DNA of 64,000 nt from an uncultured Bacteroidales bacterium (GCA_902800715.1 CADCFN010000012.1:47474-111473), one strand, 5' to 3'; shown: positions 47,377 to 56,461, numbered from the stretch's first letter. Notes: generated by a model not told the origin, from the letters alone. Numbers and translations are program-made.

Positions 47377-47720
47377 TTACGCAGGCTCGAAGAGGTCGTC
47401 CATGACAACTTCGTTTTGGACAATACCGGAGTAGATGCCAGGGGGATGCCATAGGTGGTTACCATCGTCAGGGCAAGAGCCTTGCAGATGCGTGTGGCTT
47501 CGGCGAAGATGACCATTTTCATGCGCAGGACATCGGCATAAGACTTAGTGATGCTGTAAGGCTTCTCATAGAATTTCATTTCACAGATATTGATGGTGCG
47601 GTCGCTGCGGTCTATCAGCAAATCAACCTGTGCTCAATCGCCAACGCAGCCTTGCTTCCACCAAGAGCAGGTATTGGTGGCAAATTCATTAATAAAATCG
47701 AGTTGTGGCAAGTTTTATTG
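47377..47720 (-). pseudogene. C-terminal remnant of an AAA/DUF234-type ATP-binding protein
   Basis: Readable pieces on the minus strand: LDFINEFATNTCSWWKQGC, then after an in-frame TGA AQVDLLIDRSDRTINICEMK (nuclease-like C-terminal domain) and, after a frameshift near 47440, SGIVQNEVVMDDLFEPA and a stop at 47377. The ATPase half is missing. A related AAA gene is intact at 6704-7909, of a different subgroup. Confidence 0.7.
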
Positions 47721-47823
47721 AGATAAAAGTGTCCTCAAGTCGAGAGAAAACGAATTGTGGACACTTTTTTTGATGCTTTCGGTAGCCGACAGCCATTATC
47801 AAGCCACAAAAACAGCGCATGGA

Positions 47824-47854
47824 ATTGTCAACTGAAAAGTATTTACTACCTTTG
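47824..47854 (+). promoter_or_regulatory. promoter ATTG-N19-TACCTTTG
   Basis: -33 at 47824-47827, -7 at 47847-47854, serving the outer-membrane protein gene 41 bp downstream. Confidence 0.75.
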
Positions 47855-47894
47855 CAGCCGCAATCAAAAACAACTATATATTAATATTTCGAAT

Positions 47895-48509
47895 ATGATG
47901 AAAATTAAATGTCTTTTAGCCGCATTGGCTTTTAGTTCTATCTTTTGCCTTCCCGTACAGGCTCATAACGATATGGAAACCCGTCACGAGGTTGCCGTCA
48001 GCTACGGTACCGTACCCAATTCAATATGGATTGACGTATACACCGATCTCATTCCCGCCATGTTTGGAGAGACTCATAAGACCAAGAACCGCATTGGTCC
48101 GATCGGACTTGAATACTACTATCACACCAGCTCACTGATTGGTGTCGGAGCCGTTGCTGTATTTAACACCAATAAGATGGACACATTCTACAAGGAGGTA
48201 CAATCTTCCCTCATCACAAGGTCCTACTTCTCATTTTTGCCGTCGGTGAAATTCAACTGGCTGCGCAGGAATAATTGGGGCTTGTACTCCAAGGTGGCAG
48301 CGGGTGTCACTTATGCCAATTTCAAGGATGAGGACTATGATGACAATGGCAAGAAAAACGGTGAATCGGCATCAGCTAGAGACCTGTTGTTCAACTACCA
48401 GGCATCACTTCTCGGTGTTGAAGCCGGCGGCCAGCATTTGCGCGGTTTTGCTGAGTTTGGTATAGGAGAGCAAGGTATCGCTCTTGCTGGACTGCGTTTC
48501 AAATTCTGA
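47895..48509 (+). CDS. outer-membrane beta-barrel protein
   Basis: A 204-aa protein with signal peptide (CLLAALAFSSIFCLPVQA) and alternating hydrophobic strands ending in a terminal aromatic residue (ALAGLRFKF), typical of small outer-membrane beta-barrels (OMP_b-brl type). Strands such as GVGAVAVFNTNKMDTFYKEV and YSKVAAGVTYANFKDEDYD are visible. The start is ATG 47895 or 47898, after the promoter; the longer frame reads through promoter DNA. Function unknown. Confidence 0.8.
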   Translation: MMKIKCLLAALAFSSIFCLPVQAHNDMETRHEVAVSYGTVPNSIWIDVYTDLIPAMFGETHKTKNRIGPIGLEYYYHTSSLIGVGAVAVFNTNKMDTFYKEVQSSLITRSYFSFLPSVKFNWLRRNNWGLYSKVAAGVTYANFKDEDYDDNGKKNGESASARDLLFNYQASLLGVEAGGQHLRGFAEFGIGEQGIALAGLRFKF

Positions 48510-48536
48510 GAATCCCGCTTGCAATTCAAGGCATTT

Positions 48537-48571
48537 TGCGACCAATGGTACATCCAATGGTCGCATTTTTT
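48537..48571 (+). terminator. intrinsic terminator with T6, overlapping the next promoter
   Basis: Arms TGCGACCAATGG / CCAATGGTCGCA (one mismatch), loop TACAT, then TTTTTT. The -33 element of the next promoter starts at 48569, inside the T tract. Confidence 0.8.
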
Positions 48572-48600
48572 GTGTCTATCGGGATTTTCCATTACCTTTG
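48569..48600 (+). promoter_or_regulatory. promoter TTTG-N20-TACCTTTG for the FucI-like gene
   Basis: -33 at 48569-48572, -7 at 48593-48600; leader about 30 nt to ATG 48635. Confidence 0.8.
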
Positions 48601-48634
48601 CAGTAAACAACACATTAATAACCTAAAAAAAGAC

Positions 48635-49876
48635 ATGATGAAACTGAATCTGATAACTTTCGCGTCGTCGCTTGCCACCCGTGAATCAATTTTCACCGAC
48701 CATCACGAACTGCTCGACGCCATCAGCGAGAAATATGACGTGCAATACATTTTCCCCGAGGAACTTGACGGCATCATGCCCGAGGGTGCCACGATGGTGC
48801 TTGTGGGCAGTGGCGGTGTGGAGGAAATGGTCAAAGCCAACATCGACCGCCTGCCACCCTATGTCGTACTCATTGCCGACGGACTGAAGAACTCTCTCGC
48901 CGCATCGTTAGAGATATTGTCATGGATGCGGCTCAATGACCGCCACGGCCGCGTGTTGCACGGTCCCATCAGTTTCATCATGCAGGGCATCGACGATTAT
49001 GCTGCAGCCCACGAGGCCTTGGCCAAGCTGCACGGCAAGCGCGTGGGCGTCATCGGCAAGCCCTCGGGATGGCTCATCGCCAGCAATGTAGACTATGCCG
49101 CCATGCGTGAGCGTTGGGGCATTGAGATGGTCGATGTGCCGCTCGACGAGGTGGTCGAGGGCTATGAGGCTGTTACCGACGACGAGGTGCAGGACATTAC
49201 CGACCAATTCATCAACAAGGCCGTGAGCATCAAGGAACCCTCGCGCGACGAGGTCGTCAAGGCGATGCGCCTCTACCGCTCGGTCAAGGGCATTGTGGGG
49301 CGTTACCGCCTGGATGCTTTCACCCTCAACTGTTTTGACCTGATTCCCACAACCCGCACCACGGGCTGCGTGGCGTTGGCACTGCTCAACCAGGAGGGCA
49401 TTCCCGCCGGTTGCGAGGGTGACGAGCAGACGCTGCTCACCATGCTCGCCGTTCAGGCTGCCACAGGCGAGATGACCTTTATGGCCAATCCGTCCAAAAT
49501 CCTGAATAATGCTGCCCACGAGATGGTGTTTGCCCATTGCACCATTGCACCCGCGATGACCGACCGTTACATCGTGCGCGACCACTACGAGTCGCTGAGC
49601 GGTGTTGCGGTTGAGGGCATTTTCGACCCGATGGACGTGACCGTGGTCAAGTGCGGTGGCAAGAACATGGAGCGTTATTTCATCAGCAAGGCACGACTGC
49701 TCGAGTGCACCACCAATCCCAATATGTGCCGCACCCAGCTGCATCTGCGCCTCGACGAGTCGCTTGACTATTTCCTGGAGCGCAGCATCGGCAACCACCA
49801 CGTCATCATCCGCGGTGACCACAAGCAACGCTTGGAAACCGTCTTGCGCATGCTCGGCGCCAACGCCACGACTTGA
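48635..49876 (+). CDS. L-fucose/L-arabinose isomerase-fold protein
   Basis: A 413-aa protein related to the FucI/AraA C-terminal-domain superfamily. Features: VLVGSGGVEEMVKANIDRLP, GKRVGVIGKPSGWLIAS (~145), LNCFDLIPTTRTTGCVAL (~245), IPAGCEGDEQTLLTMLAV (conserved Glu/Asp metal-site block) and the C-terminal VKCGGKNMERYF. It is shorter than true fucose isomerases (~590 aa), and substrate assignment is not possible; the group includes uncharacterised sugar isomerase-like proteins. Single gene with its own promoter; the next gene has a separate promoter. Confidence 0.75.
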   Translation: MMKLNLITFASSLATRESIFTDHHELLDAISEKYDVQYIFPEELDGIMPEGATMVLVGSGGVEEMVKANIDRLPPYVVLIADGLKNSLAASLEILSWMRLNDRHGRVLHGPISFIMQGIDDYAAAHEALAKLHGKRVGVIGKPSGWLIASNVDYAAMRERWGIEMVDVPLDEVVEGYEAVTDDEVQDITDQFINKAVSIKEPSRDEVVKAMRLYRSVKGIVGRYRLDAFTLNCFDLIPTTRTTGCVALALLNQEGIPAGCEGDEQTLLTMLAVQAATGEMTFMANPSKILNNAAHEMVFAHCTIAPAMTDRYIVRDHYESLSGVAVEGIFDPMDVTVVKCGGKNMERYFISKARLLECTTNPNMCRTQLHLRLDESLDYFLERSIGNHHVIIRGDHKQRLETVLRMLGANATT

Positions 49877-49910
49877 CATCGCCAATTTCCCACGGATTTT
49901 AAGAATCATT

Positions 49911-49941
49911 TTTCAACCTTCGATTTGTCTATGTATCTTTG
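49911..49941 (+). promoter_or_regulatory. promoter TTTC-N19-TATCTTTG, near-leaderless
   Basis: -7 at 49934-49941; the ATG of the DUF5687 gene starts 5 bp later at 49947. Confidence 0.65.
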
Positions 49942-49946
49942 AAACC

Positions 49947-51338
49947 ATGTTGAAACTGTTATTATCCTTACGGTATATCCAGTGGCGCCGCAACTTCAGT
50001 TGGAAGAAATTCCTGGCGGTGCTTTATCTCGTTGGTATTATGCTGCTGATGATTGTGTCCATGCTCTTTGTGAGTCGCGATTTGTTGGCCGACCTGCTGG
50101 CCGATTTCTCGCCTGCAGCTTTGGCCATTCTACTGGTAGCGATGTTGGCCTTGCCCGACTTCATGATGAAAATGATGTGGGGCACTGATGCAGTGGTGAT
50201 GGACGACTTCCTGCGCACCAAACCCATTTCATCCCGTGCGTGGAACCGATTCATGGCTGTATTGCTCGCAGCCGACCCTTGGAACTTGGTGATGCCGATG
50301 TTCGTGGCCCTGGTGGGCGCATGGCTGTGGCCTGCCGGAGTGACGGTCTTGGCCGTTTTGGCAGCATTGGTGCAGACGCTGATGCTGTCATGGCTGGTGG
50401 CTGATATCCACAAGGCTCCTGACATCAATCACTCGCTGCCGTTGTGGGTTGGAGCGGCGGTTTATTATTTGGGAATGACTGGCTTGGGCGCCCTCCTGGT
50501 TGTGATGGCCAAGATGTTTCATTTGCCCGGTTCGCCGTGGACTGAGCTGGTGCTGTTCATCGTGCTGGACATTGTGCTGACGGGGGTGCTCTACCTCTAC
50601 TTCTGCCGCATGCGCGTTTATGACGAGCATGAGCAGCACGCCAACTCCGTCCGCTCGGTGGGCGACGTGACGCTCTTCTCTACCGAATACCTGAGCGTGT
50701 TGCGCAGCAAGCGTTTTCGTTTCCCGATAATCATGTTCACTATCCTGTTTCTCCTGCAGAGCTATACATTTCCTCACGATGATATTAATCGGATGAACAT
50801 CGCTTTGTACTTCCTATTATGTTGGCCGTCGCTGTTTCTGGGTCAATGGGTGTTCGGCATCGAGGGCAACTACTTCCACGGTTTGTGGACCAAGCCTTAT
50901 TCCGTCGAGCAATTGTTGCTGAACAAGTACAAGTTCTTCATCCTGCTCACCTTGGGCATGGCGGTATTGCTCATCCCGGCCATTTTCTTCATGGGGCTGC
51001 GGCCCACAACGCTATTGGCACTAATCCTGTTATTGGGTTGCGGCCAGAATCTGTTGATGATGCCCACGTGCCTGTTCTCCACACGCTTAGACCTGTTCAC
51101 GTCGTCCTTCTTCAACTATCAGGGAGCAAATATGCGCATAACCATATATTCGCTCATCTGTTTCATCCCGTTGGCTATTTATGCAATTTGTACCCTCGCG
51201 TTGCCACCGCTGTGGGGTGACGCTGTGATGGCTGCCATCGGCCTTGCCGCACTGGCTGTTCACCGTCCCTGCATCCGCAAGTTGGCACAGAAGTGGAAGG
51301 ACAATCGGTATGAAAATATGGAAAGGTATTTGAAATAA
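49947..51338 (+). CDS. DUF5687-type ABC exporter membrane subunit
   Basis: A 463-aa membrane protein with about twelve TM helices and a short cytoplasmic N-terminus (KLLLSLRYIQWRRNFSWKKF). It matches the DUF5687 pattern: ABC permeases of Bacteroidetes always paired with one ATPase gene, here 26 bp downstream. LRTKPISSRAWNRFM and FHGLWTKPYSVEQLLLNKY are cytoplasmic loops expected to contact the ATPase. Substrate unknown. The earlier in-frame ORF start at 49656 is a shadow of the previous gene; ATG 49947 follows the promoter directly. Confidence 0.85.
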   Translation: MLKLLLSLRYIQWRRNFSWKKFLAVLYLVGIMLLMIVSMLFVSRDLLADLLADFSPAALAILLVAMLALPDFMMKMMWGTDAVVMDDFLRTKPISSRAWNRFMAVLLAADPWNLVMPMFVALVGAWLWPAGVTVLAVLAALVQTLMLSWLVADIHKAPDINHSLPLWVGAAVYYLGMTGLGALLVVMAKMFHLPGSPWTELVLFIVLDIVLTGVLYLYFCRMRVYDEHEQHANSVRSVGDVTLFSTEYLSVLRSKRFRFPIIMFTILFLLQSYTFPHDDINRMNIALYFLLCWPSLFLGQWVFGIEGNYFHGLWTKPYSVEQLLLNKYKFFILLTLGMAVLLIPAIFFMGLRPTTLLALILLLGCGQNLLMMPTCLFSTRLDLFTSSFFNYQGANMRITIYSLICFIPLAIYAICTLALPPLWGDAVMAAIGLAALAVHRPCIRKLAQKWKDNRYENMERYLK

Positions 51339-51363
51339 TTTAGAGTTTAAATAATTAGAACAG

Positions 51364-52104
51364 ATGGATATCAAGATAACAAACCTCAAGAAAGTGTATG
51401 ATTGGGTCACGGTGCTCGACATCCCCGAACTGACGCTTGCCTCGGGCGAGCTGATAGGCCTGGTAGGGAATAACGGTGCAGGCAAGACCACGCTGATGCG
51501 TCTTATCCTCGATGTAATCGGTGCCAACTCAGGCTATGTGGAGAGCGACGGCCGTCGGGTGGATGAGGACGAATTGTGGAAGACCTATACAGGCTCTTTC
51601 ATCGACGGCAATTTCCTCATCGACTTCTTCACGCCTGAGGAGTATTTCTCCTTCATCGGTCGCATCTACGGCATTGACAAGGACACGCTGGAGCAGCGTC
51701 TGAAACCCTTCGAACCGCTGATGCACGGCGAAATCATGGGCACAAGTAAATTCCTGAAAGACTTCTCACAGGGCAACCGTCAGAAGGTCGGCATCATCGG
51801 GGCTATGATGATTCAGCCCAAGGTGCTTATCCTCGATGAGCCCTTCAACTACCTGGATCCGTCGTCGCAGATTATTGTGGCCCGCCTCATTGAACAGATG
51901 AACCGCGAGTTGGGCACCACCGTGCTCATCTCCAGCCACAACCTCAGTTTCATCACCGACATCTCCTCCCGCATCCTGCTCTTGGAGAAAGGTGTAATCG
52001 TGAAGGACCTGGACAACCGCGAGGGCATGGCCGAGGGCATACTCAAGGATTACTTCCAGCAACAGAATCCCATCCCCATGACCCCTCCCGAGGGACAGGC
52101 ATAG
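51364..52104 (+). CDS. ABC transporter ATP-binding protein
   Basis: A 246-aa ABC ATPase, partner of the DUF5687 permease. Walker A GLVGNNGAGKTTLMR (~32-46), ABC signature FSQGNRQK (a variant of LSGGQ, ~133), Walker B VLILDEPFNYLDP (~157) and the switch His in LISSHNLSF. All residues for ATP hydrolysis are present. The pair is a candidate drug or lipid exporter; no other transporter genes are adjacent. Confidence 0.95.
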   Translation: MDIKITNLKKVYDWVTVLDIPELTLASGELIGLVGNNGAGKTTLMRLILDVIGANSGYVESDGRRVDEDELWKTYTGSFIDGNFLIDFFTPEEYFSFIGRIYGIDKDTLEQRLKPFEPLMHGEIMGTSKFLKDFSQGNRQKVGIIGAMMIQPKVLILDEPFNYLDPSSQIIVARLIEQMNRELGTTVLISSHNLSFITDISSRILLLEKGVIVKDLDNREGMAEGILKDYFQQQNPIPMTPPEGQA

Positions 52105-52163
52105 AGTGGGAACAGCCATTTGAGGCAAATTATGACATACTGCCTTGTAAGGGCTTTTTAAGC

Positions 52164-52910
52164 ATGATGATTAATAAGAAATATGAGCACCTGAGCGGCT
52201 GGCTTAAACGCTTGCCCGAACAATTTGAGCAACTGGGCGAGGTCATCTATGACAAGCGCAATCAGTTGCGCGTCATCAGTGCTCCTGACGGTACCCTCAT
52301 CAATGCCAAGCGCTATTGTGTGCCCCATGTGGTCAACCGCGTGGTGTATTCGCTGGGTATACGCCAGCCAAAGGGATTGCGGGCCTTCAACTACCCTAAC
52401 CGCCTGCTGGAACGCGGCATCGAGACTCCCGAACCCATCGCCTATATCGAAGAACGGCGATGCGGCCTGTTGGGACTGAGCTACTTCGTCAGCGTGCAGT
52501 CACCATTGGGGCACACGCTCTACGAGTTGAGCCACGCTGTCGAGGGCTCATATGAGGAGCTTGCCGAGGCCGTAGGGCGCTTTGTCGCGATGATGCACGA
52601 GCGCGAAGTGCTGCATCTGGACCTTTCCCCAGGCAATATCCTGTGGGACAAAGACGAGCAGGGCTACCATTTTGCCGTGGTGGACATCAACAGGATGCGC
52701 TTCGGCAAGGTGGGCATGAAACAAGGCTGCTCCACCCTGTGCCGCCTGTGGGGCCCCAAGCGCCTCACCGAACTGGTCGCCCGCAGCTATGCCCAGGCTC
52801 GCCAGTTTGACGTGGACGAAGCCCTCAGCCTCACCATGCAAGCCCGCACAGCCTACTGGCAGCGCTACCTGCACCGAGGCCACACCATCGACTTCACCCT
52901 GGAACTTTAA
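52164..52910 (+). CDS. lipopolysaccharide kinase-like protein (InaA/KdkA family)
   Basis: A 248-aa kinase-fold protein of the lipopolysaccharide kinase (InaA/Kdo-kinase) group. Catalytic loop HLDLSPGNILWD (~154-165, with the catalytic Asp and metal Asn), then VVDINRMRFG in place of DFG, and an N-lobe with ISAPDGTLINAKRYCV. It probably phosphorylates Kdo or core sugar of LPS, consistent with kdsB elsewhere in the window. Its promoter is not evident; it may share the ABC transcript (59-bp gap). Confidence 0.85.
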   Translation: MMINKKYEHLSGWLKRLPEQFEQLGEVIYDKRNQLRVISAPDGTLINAKRYCVPHVVNRVVYSLGIRQPKGLRAFNYPNRLLERGIETPEPIAYIEERRCGLLGLSYFVSVQSPLGHTLYELSHAVEGSYEELAEAVGRFVAMMHEREVLHLDLSPGNILWDKDEQGYHFAVVDINRMRFGKVGMKQGCSTLCRLWGPKRLTELVARSYAQARQFDVDEALSLTMQARTAYWQRYLHRGHTIDFTLEL

Positions 52911-52951
52911 TCTCTCACCTTTTATTAATATTTAATCCCATATCACTACAA

Positions 52952-53377
52952 ATGAAGCTATTACATTTATTTACCATCGTTGCGATAGTGCTGTCCTATG
53001 GATTCCAAAGCACTGCTGCAGCCCAAGAAGCCGCCCAAACACCTGGCTTTGACAGGGCTGTTATCGAGGCTCTCAGCAGTCAAGTATTCTCTGATGAAGA
53101 CTATACCGCCGACCCGACTTTCTTTGCCAAAGCAGTCGTTCAAGTCGAGGCACTACTCACCTACTTTGAACAGAAATACGGCATCGAAAAAGTACGCAGC
53201 GGAGTGATTGAAGTGGCTCAGGGTAACCAACCCTTCGGTGAAGAGGATACTGAACTCTTCAAGAGTCTCAACTTCCTGAGTTCCAGCCTCTATAACCAAG
53301 AGTCCAAGATGGACGAGGCAACCCGGGAAGCTTACGCAAAATATGAAGCGCACAGCGAGGCCGTAAGAGGGTTCTAA
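52952..53377 (+). CDS. exported hypothetical protein
   Basis: A 141-aa protein with a signal peptide (HLFTIVAIVLSYGFQSTAAAQ). The mature part is acidic and helical (FDRAVIEALSSQVFSDEDY, VVQVEALLTYFEQKYGIEKV). Not recognised. It follows the kinase gene by 41 bp without its own clear promoter and is followed by three strong hairpins. Confidence 0.7.
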   Translation: MKLLHLFTIVAIVLSYGFQSTAAAQEAAQTPGFDRAVIEALSSQVFSDEDYTADPTFFAKAVVQVEALLTYFEQKYGIEKVRSGVIEVAQGNQPFGEEDTELFKSLNFLSSSLYNQESKMDEATREAYAKYEAHSEAVRGF

Positions 53378-53378
53378 A

Positions 53379-53519
53379 ACGTCTTTCAGCCGTTGAAAAC
53401 GACTGAAAGACGTGGAGAATGGATAAAAGAGAATGTTTAATGATTAAAGAGCGGCTGTCTCTGCCCTAAAAATCATTAAACATTCTCCTTTCTGCACGGC
53501 TAAAGCCTGCTTTAGCCGT
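53379..53519. terminator. three successive hairpins between convergent genes
   Basis: 53379-53413: ACGTCTTTCAG / CTGAAAGACGT. 53429-53487: perfect 17-bp stem GAGAATGTTTAATGATT / AATCATTAAACATTCTC with a 25-nt loop. 53496-53519: ACGGCTAAAGC-ct-GCTTTAGCCGT. They fill the gap between the convergent genes ending at 53377 and 53525 and can stop both transcripts. Confidence 0.75.
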
Positions 53520-53524
53520 TATCG

Positions 53525-54937
53525 TTATCGATAGATAACGTAAGCTGTCATCGGGGCGAGGGTGGCCTTGAGGACGCCTTTCTTGACCTGAAGGCGTTGC
53601 TTGGTCACCGCGTCGCGGTACTTGCCGTTGCTCAGGGTGACGGGGATAGCGACCTGGCTGGGTTGCTCGTCGAGGTTGATGACCACAGCGGCCTTGTTGC
53701 CACGCTCGACGATAATCTGCTTGCCGTTCTCGCTATAGACGATGTTCTCGGGCTGATTGATATTGCGGTGACGGAACTCGTTGACGGCCTTCACAACGGG
53801 GTGCTTGAACTCGTCGTTACCCACCTTGCCAATCTCGTTGTCGCCCCAATAGTTCTCGCGGGTGCTGCCGTGAGGACGGGAGTAGAACAGCGGCGTGCCA
53901 TACTTGCGCGCGGTCAGGAAGACCCATCCCAGGCGGATAAGCTCATCGCTCATGCCGGCTGAAGCGTGCTCATTGCAGTAGGTGTCGTGCGACTCCACCC
54001 AGGTCACCAGGTGGGCGGGGTCCACCGAGTGGTGCCAAGTGAGCAGGTTGTCGGCACGGGCATCGTGCTTATTGAGGACGTTGCGCAGCACCCAGCCGTA
54101 GTTGCTGGCAGTCAAGTCCATATACTCGGCATAGCCCTGCTCAGGCACATTGCGGTCCTGCAGCACCTCGCCATAGATAAACAGCTGTTCGCGAGGCACA
54201 GCCAACCTGAGGCCCTTGACGGCTTTGCGGCCCATGGCCACATCCCAGAAGTCGTTCTCGGGCGACTTGGGGTCACGCATTTCATTAGGCAAGCCGATGT
54301 GCTTGGCCGTGTCATAGCGGAAGCCACTGGCACCGCAGGCCAGCACGTCGTTGACATATTGCATGTAGTAGTATTGGAAATCAGGGTTCTCGGTGTTCAC
54401 GTCGGGCAACGTACCCATTTCACCTGTCGTGCACTGGTAGCGGTCACTGTAGTCCTTGATGGGCCACAAGCCGTTGGCATGGAACAGGTTCTCGCGGCCA
54501 TGCACGGCGCTGTCCAGGCGGGCATTGATTTGCGTGCGGTCAATCACCGTGTGGTTGGGCAGCACATCCACAATGACGCGCAGCCCCAGACTCTTAGCCT
54601 CGGCACACATCGCCTTGAACTCGTCACGCGTACCCAGCTGGTAGTTGCCGATAGTCCAGTCGGTCGGCTGGTAGTGGTAATACCATTTGCCGTGACCGAA
54701 CAGCTGGCGGCCGCCGTCTTCGCCCACGACACACTCGTTGATGGGAGATGTCTGCACAATGGTGTAGCCCGCATCCTTGATTTCGGGCAGATGTTCCTTG
54801 ATGGTGTTGAACGACCACGACCAGGCGTGAAGGATAATCTCGTTATTACCCTGCGTGGGTTGGGATTGGGCCACCGTGGCCATGCCCGGCAGCATACAGA
54901 TAACGGCAACAAACACCGTGGTGATAAACTTTCTCAT
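53525..54937 (-). CDS. secreted GH13 alpha-amylase
   Basis: A 470-aa alpha-amylase with signal peptide (FITTVFVAVICMLPGMATVAQ). Calcium/catalytic regions: VDVLPNHT (region I), FRYDTAKHIGL (nucleophile Asp), LFIYGEVLQDR (acid/base Glu) and WVESHDTYCN (third Asp). A C-terminal beta-sandwich (domain C) ends at VIYR. It resembles the secreted/periplasmic starch enzymes of Bacteroidales and complements the lipoprotein GH13 at 33-34 kb. ATG 54937 was selected; the longer frame extends through the promoter. Confidence 0.94.
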   Translation of the reverse strand: MRKFITTVFVAVICMLPGMATVAQSQPTQGNNEIILHAWSWSFNTIKEHLPEIKDAGYTIVQTSPINECVVGEDGGRQLFGHGKWYYHYQPTDWTIGNYQLGTRDEFKAMCAEAKSLGLRVIVDVLPNHTVIDRTQINARLDSAVHGRENLFHANGLWPIKDYSDRYQCTTGEMGTLPDVNTENPDFQYYYMQYVNDVLACGASGFRYDTAKHIGLPNEMRDPKSPENDFWDVAMGRKAVKGLRLAVPREQLFIYGEVLQDRNVPEQGYAEYMDLTASNYGWVLRNVLNKHDARADNLLTWHHSVDPAHLVTWVESHDTYCNEHASAGMSDELIRLGWVFLTARKYGTPLFYSRPHGSTRENYWGDNEIGKVGNDEFKHPVVKAVNEFRHRNINQPENIVYSENGKQIIVERGNKAAVVINLDEQPSQVAIPVTLSNGKYRDAVTKQRLQVKKGVLKATLAPMTAYVIYR

Positions 54938-55016
54938 GACAATATATACTAAAATCTTGTTAAACAATGTCGCTTGAAACCATGACACACGACCCCATGA
55001 TCCTGTATCATGATTG

Positions 55017-55024
55017 CAAAGGTA
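55017..55024 (-). promoter_or_regulatory. -7 box TACCTTTG for the GH13 gene
   Basis: On the minus strand, giving a ~75-nt leader; the -33 is not clear. Confidence 0.6.
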
Positions 55025-55095
55025 ATAAAAATGATGAGTAACTCCACCGAATCGCACTGCAAAATACCCGACCAATACATTTTAGCGGACTACTG

Positions 55096-55128
55096 TTGGC
55101 TGATTTCAATGGAAATGGTTTATCTTTG
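55096..55128 (+). promoter_or_regulatory. promoter TTGG-N21-TATCTTTG for the transglutaminase gene
   Basis: -7 at 55121-55128, divergent from the GH13 promoter. Confidence 0.6.
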
Positions 55129-55168
55129 CGAGGCATAAACCAACAGATGTGCTATGAAACAATAACTG

Positions 55169-56407
55169 ATGTCAAAGATGAAAAAGTACTTTTTAATTCT
55201 ATTGTTGGCATGCTCGTTGTCTGTTCAAACCGGTGCGCAGGACACTGTTGCAATGCAACGCATGCAGGAGTTGAACAAGCAGATGCAGAGCATGAGCCAA
55301 CAGATCCGCAAGGCGTTTGACAAGAAGGACTATGCCCTTGTGGCCGAACTCAATTACCGGGGCATTTCGATGGTGGACAGCAACCACGATTTCCTGCTGT
55401 CGGTCATGGGGAGCGATCGGCAAGTCGAGTCCATCAAGGGATATTTTTATTATGACTTGGCATGTTCCTATTCACGCAGGGGGATGAACGAGGGTGCGCT
55501 TTACCACCTGGGGCGTGCCGTGGCCTGTGACTACAACGACTGGAAACACATCCTTGAGGACCATGACCTGGACAACATCCGCAATGATGCGCGCATGGAC
55601 TCGCTGATTGACGTCATCAGGAACCGGGCCGACTACGTCAAAATCCTGCAACAAGCGGCACCCTACACGACCAACGAGCGGCGCGATACACTGCCTGTGT
55701 TCACTTACCAATCGGCCAGTGACTCTAACCTGCAACGCGTCAAGACCTACTTCAATCTGGACAAGGTTGCCGGCAAGGGTGATGAGATTTCCAGGATCAA
55801 GAATGTGTTAAAACACATTCACAACCTCATCAGGCATGACGGCAGCAACGGCAATCCCGAGCACCTCAACGCCATCGACCTGGTTGAGGCCTGCAAGGAC
55901 GGTAGCCGCGGCCTGAATTGCCGTGGTATGGCCATCGTGTTGAACGAGTGTTTCCTGGCCATGGGCATCCCATCGCGCTATGTCACCTGCATGCCTAAGG
56001 ATTACATCAGCGACTGCCATGTGATCAACGCCGTGTGGTCAAGCCAACTTGGCAAGTGGTTGTGGATTGACCCAGAGTTCAACGCATGGGTGACAGACAA
56101 GCAGGGTAATCTGCTCAGTATCCAAGAGGTTCGCGAGAACCTGCGCAACGGCACGCCTGTTGTCCTGAACAAGGAGGCCAACTGGAACAACCAGAACAAG
56201 GAAACCACCGAGGAGTACCTGTACAACTACATGGCCAAGAATCTGTACTACCTAATTGTCTCGGCCAACCAGGAATATGGTCTTGAAGATCATGCGGTTC
56301 CCAATGCTGCCCACATGATCTGCCTCGTGCCTACTGGATTCTCGTCAAGCCACACCCAGGGGCTGGTGGTCAATGACGATGCCTGGTTCTGGCAAGGCCC
56401 GCAATAA
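55169..56407 (+). CDS. exported transglutaminase-like protein
   Basis: A 412-aa protein: signal peptide (YFLILLLACSLSVQTGAQ), an N-terminal helical/TPR-like region (~25-140, with YFYYDLACSYSRRGMNEGAL) and a transglutaminase-like papain-fold domain with the triad Cys in GLNCRGMAIVLNECF (~252), His in DCHVINAVW (~288) and Asp in WLWIDPEFNAW (~301). Such secreted proteins are peptidases or cross-linkers of unknown target. ATG 55169 or 55178 are both possible. The triad is complete, so it is likely active. Confidence 0.86.
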   Translation: MSKMKKYFLILLLACSLSVQTGAQDTVAMQRMQELNKQMQSMSQQIRKAFDKKDYALVAELNYRGISMVDSNHDFLLSVMGSDRQVESIKGYFYYDLACSYSRRGMNEGALYHLGRAVACDYNDWKHILEDHDLDNIRNDARMDSLIDVIRNRADYVKILQQAAPYTTNERRDTLPVFTYQSASDSNLQRVKTYFNLDKVAGKGDEISRIKNVLKHIHNLIRHDGSNGNPEHLNAIDLVEACKDGSRGLNCRGMAIVLNECFLAMGIPSRYVTCMPKDYISDCHVINAVWSSQLGKWLWIDPEFNAWVTDKQGNLLSIQEVRENLRNGTPVVLNKEANWNNQNKETTEEYLYNYMAKNLYYLIVSANQEYGLEDHAVPNAAHMICLVPTGFSSSHTQGLVVNDDAWFWQGPQ

Positions 56408-56461
56408 CCAGCAGCTGGGAAACGTAAATTTAGGATCACAATCACAAAAAACATCCGAATA

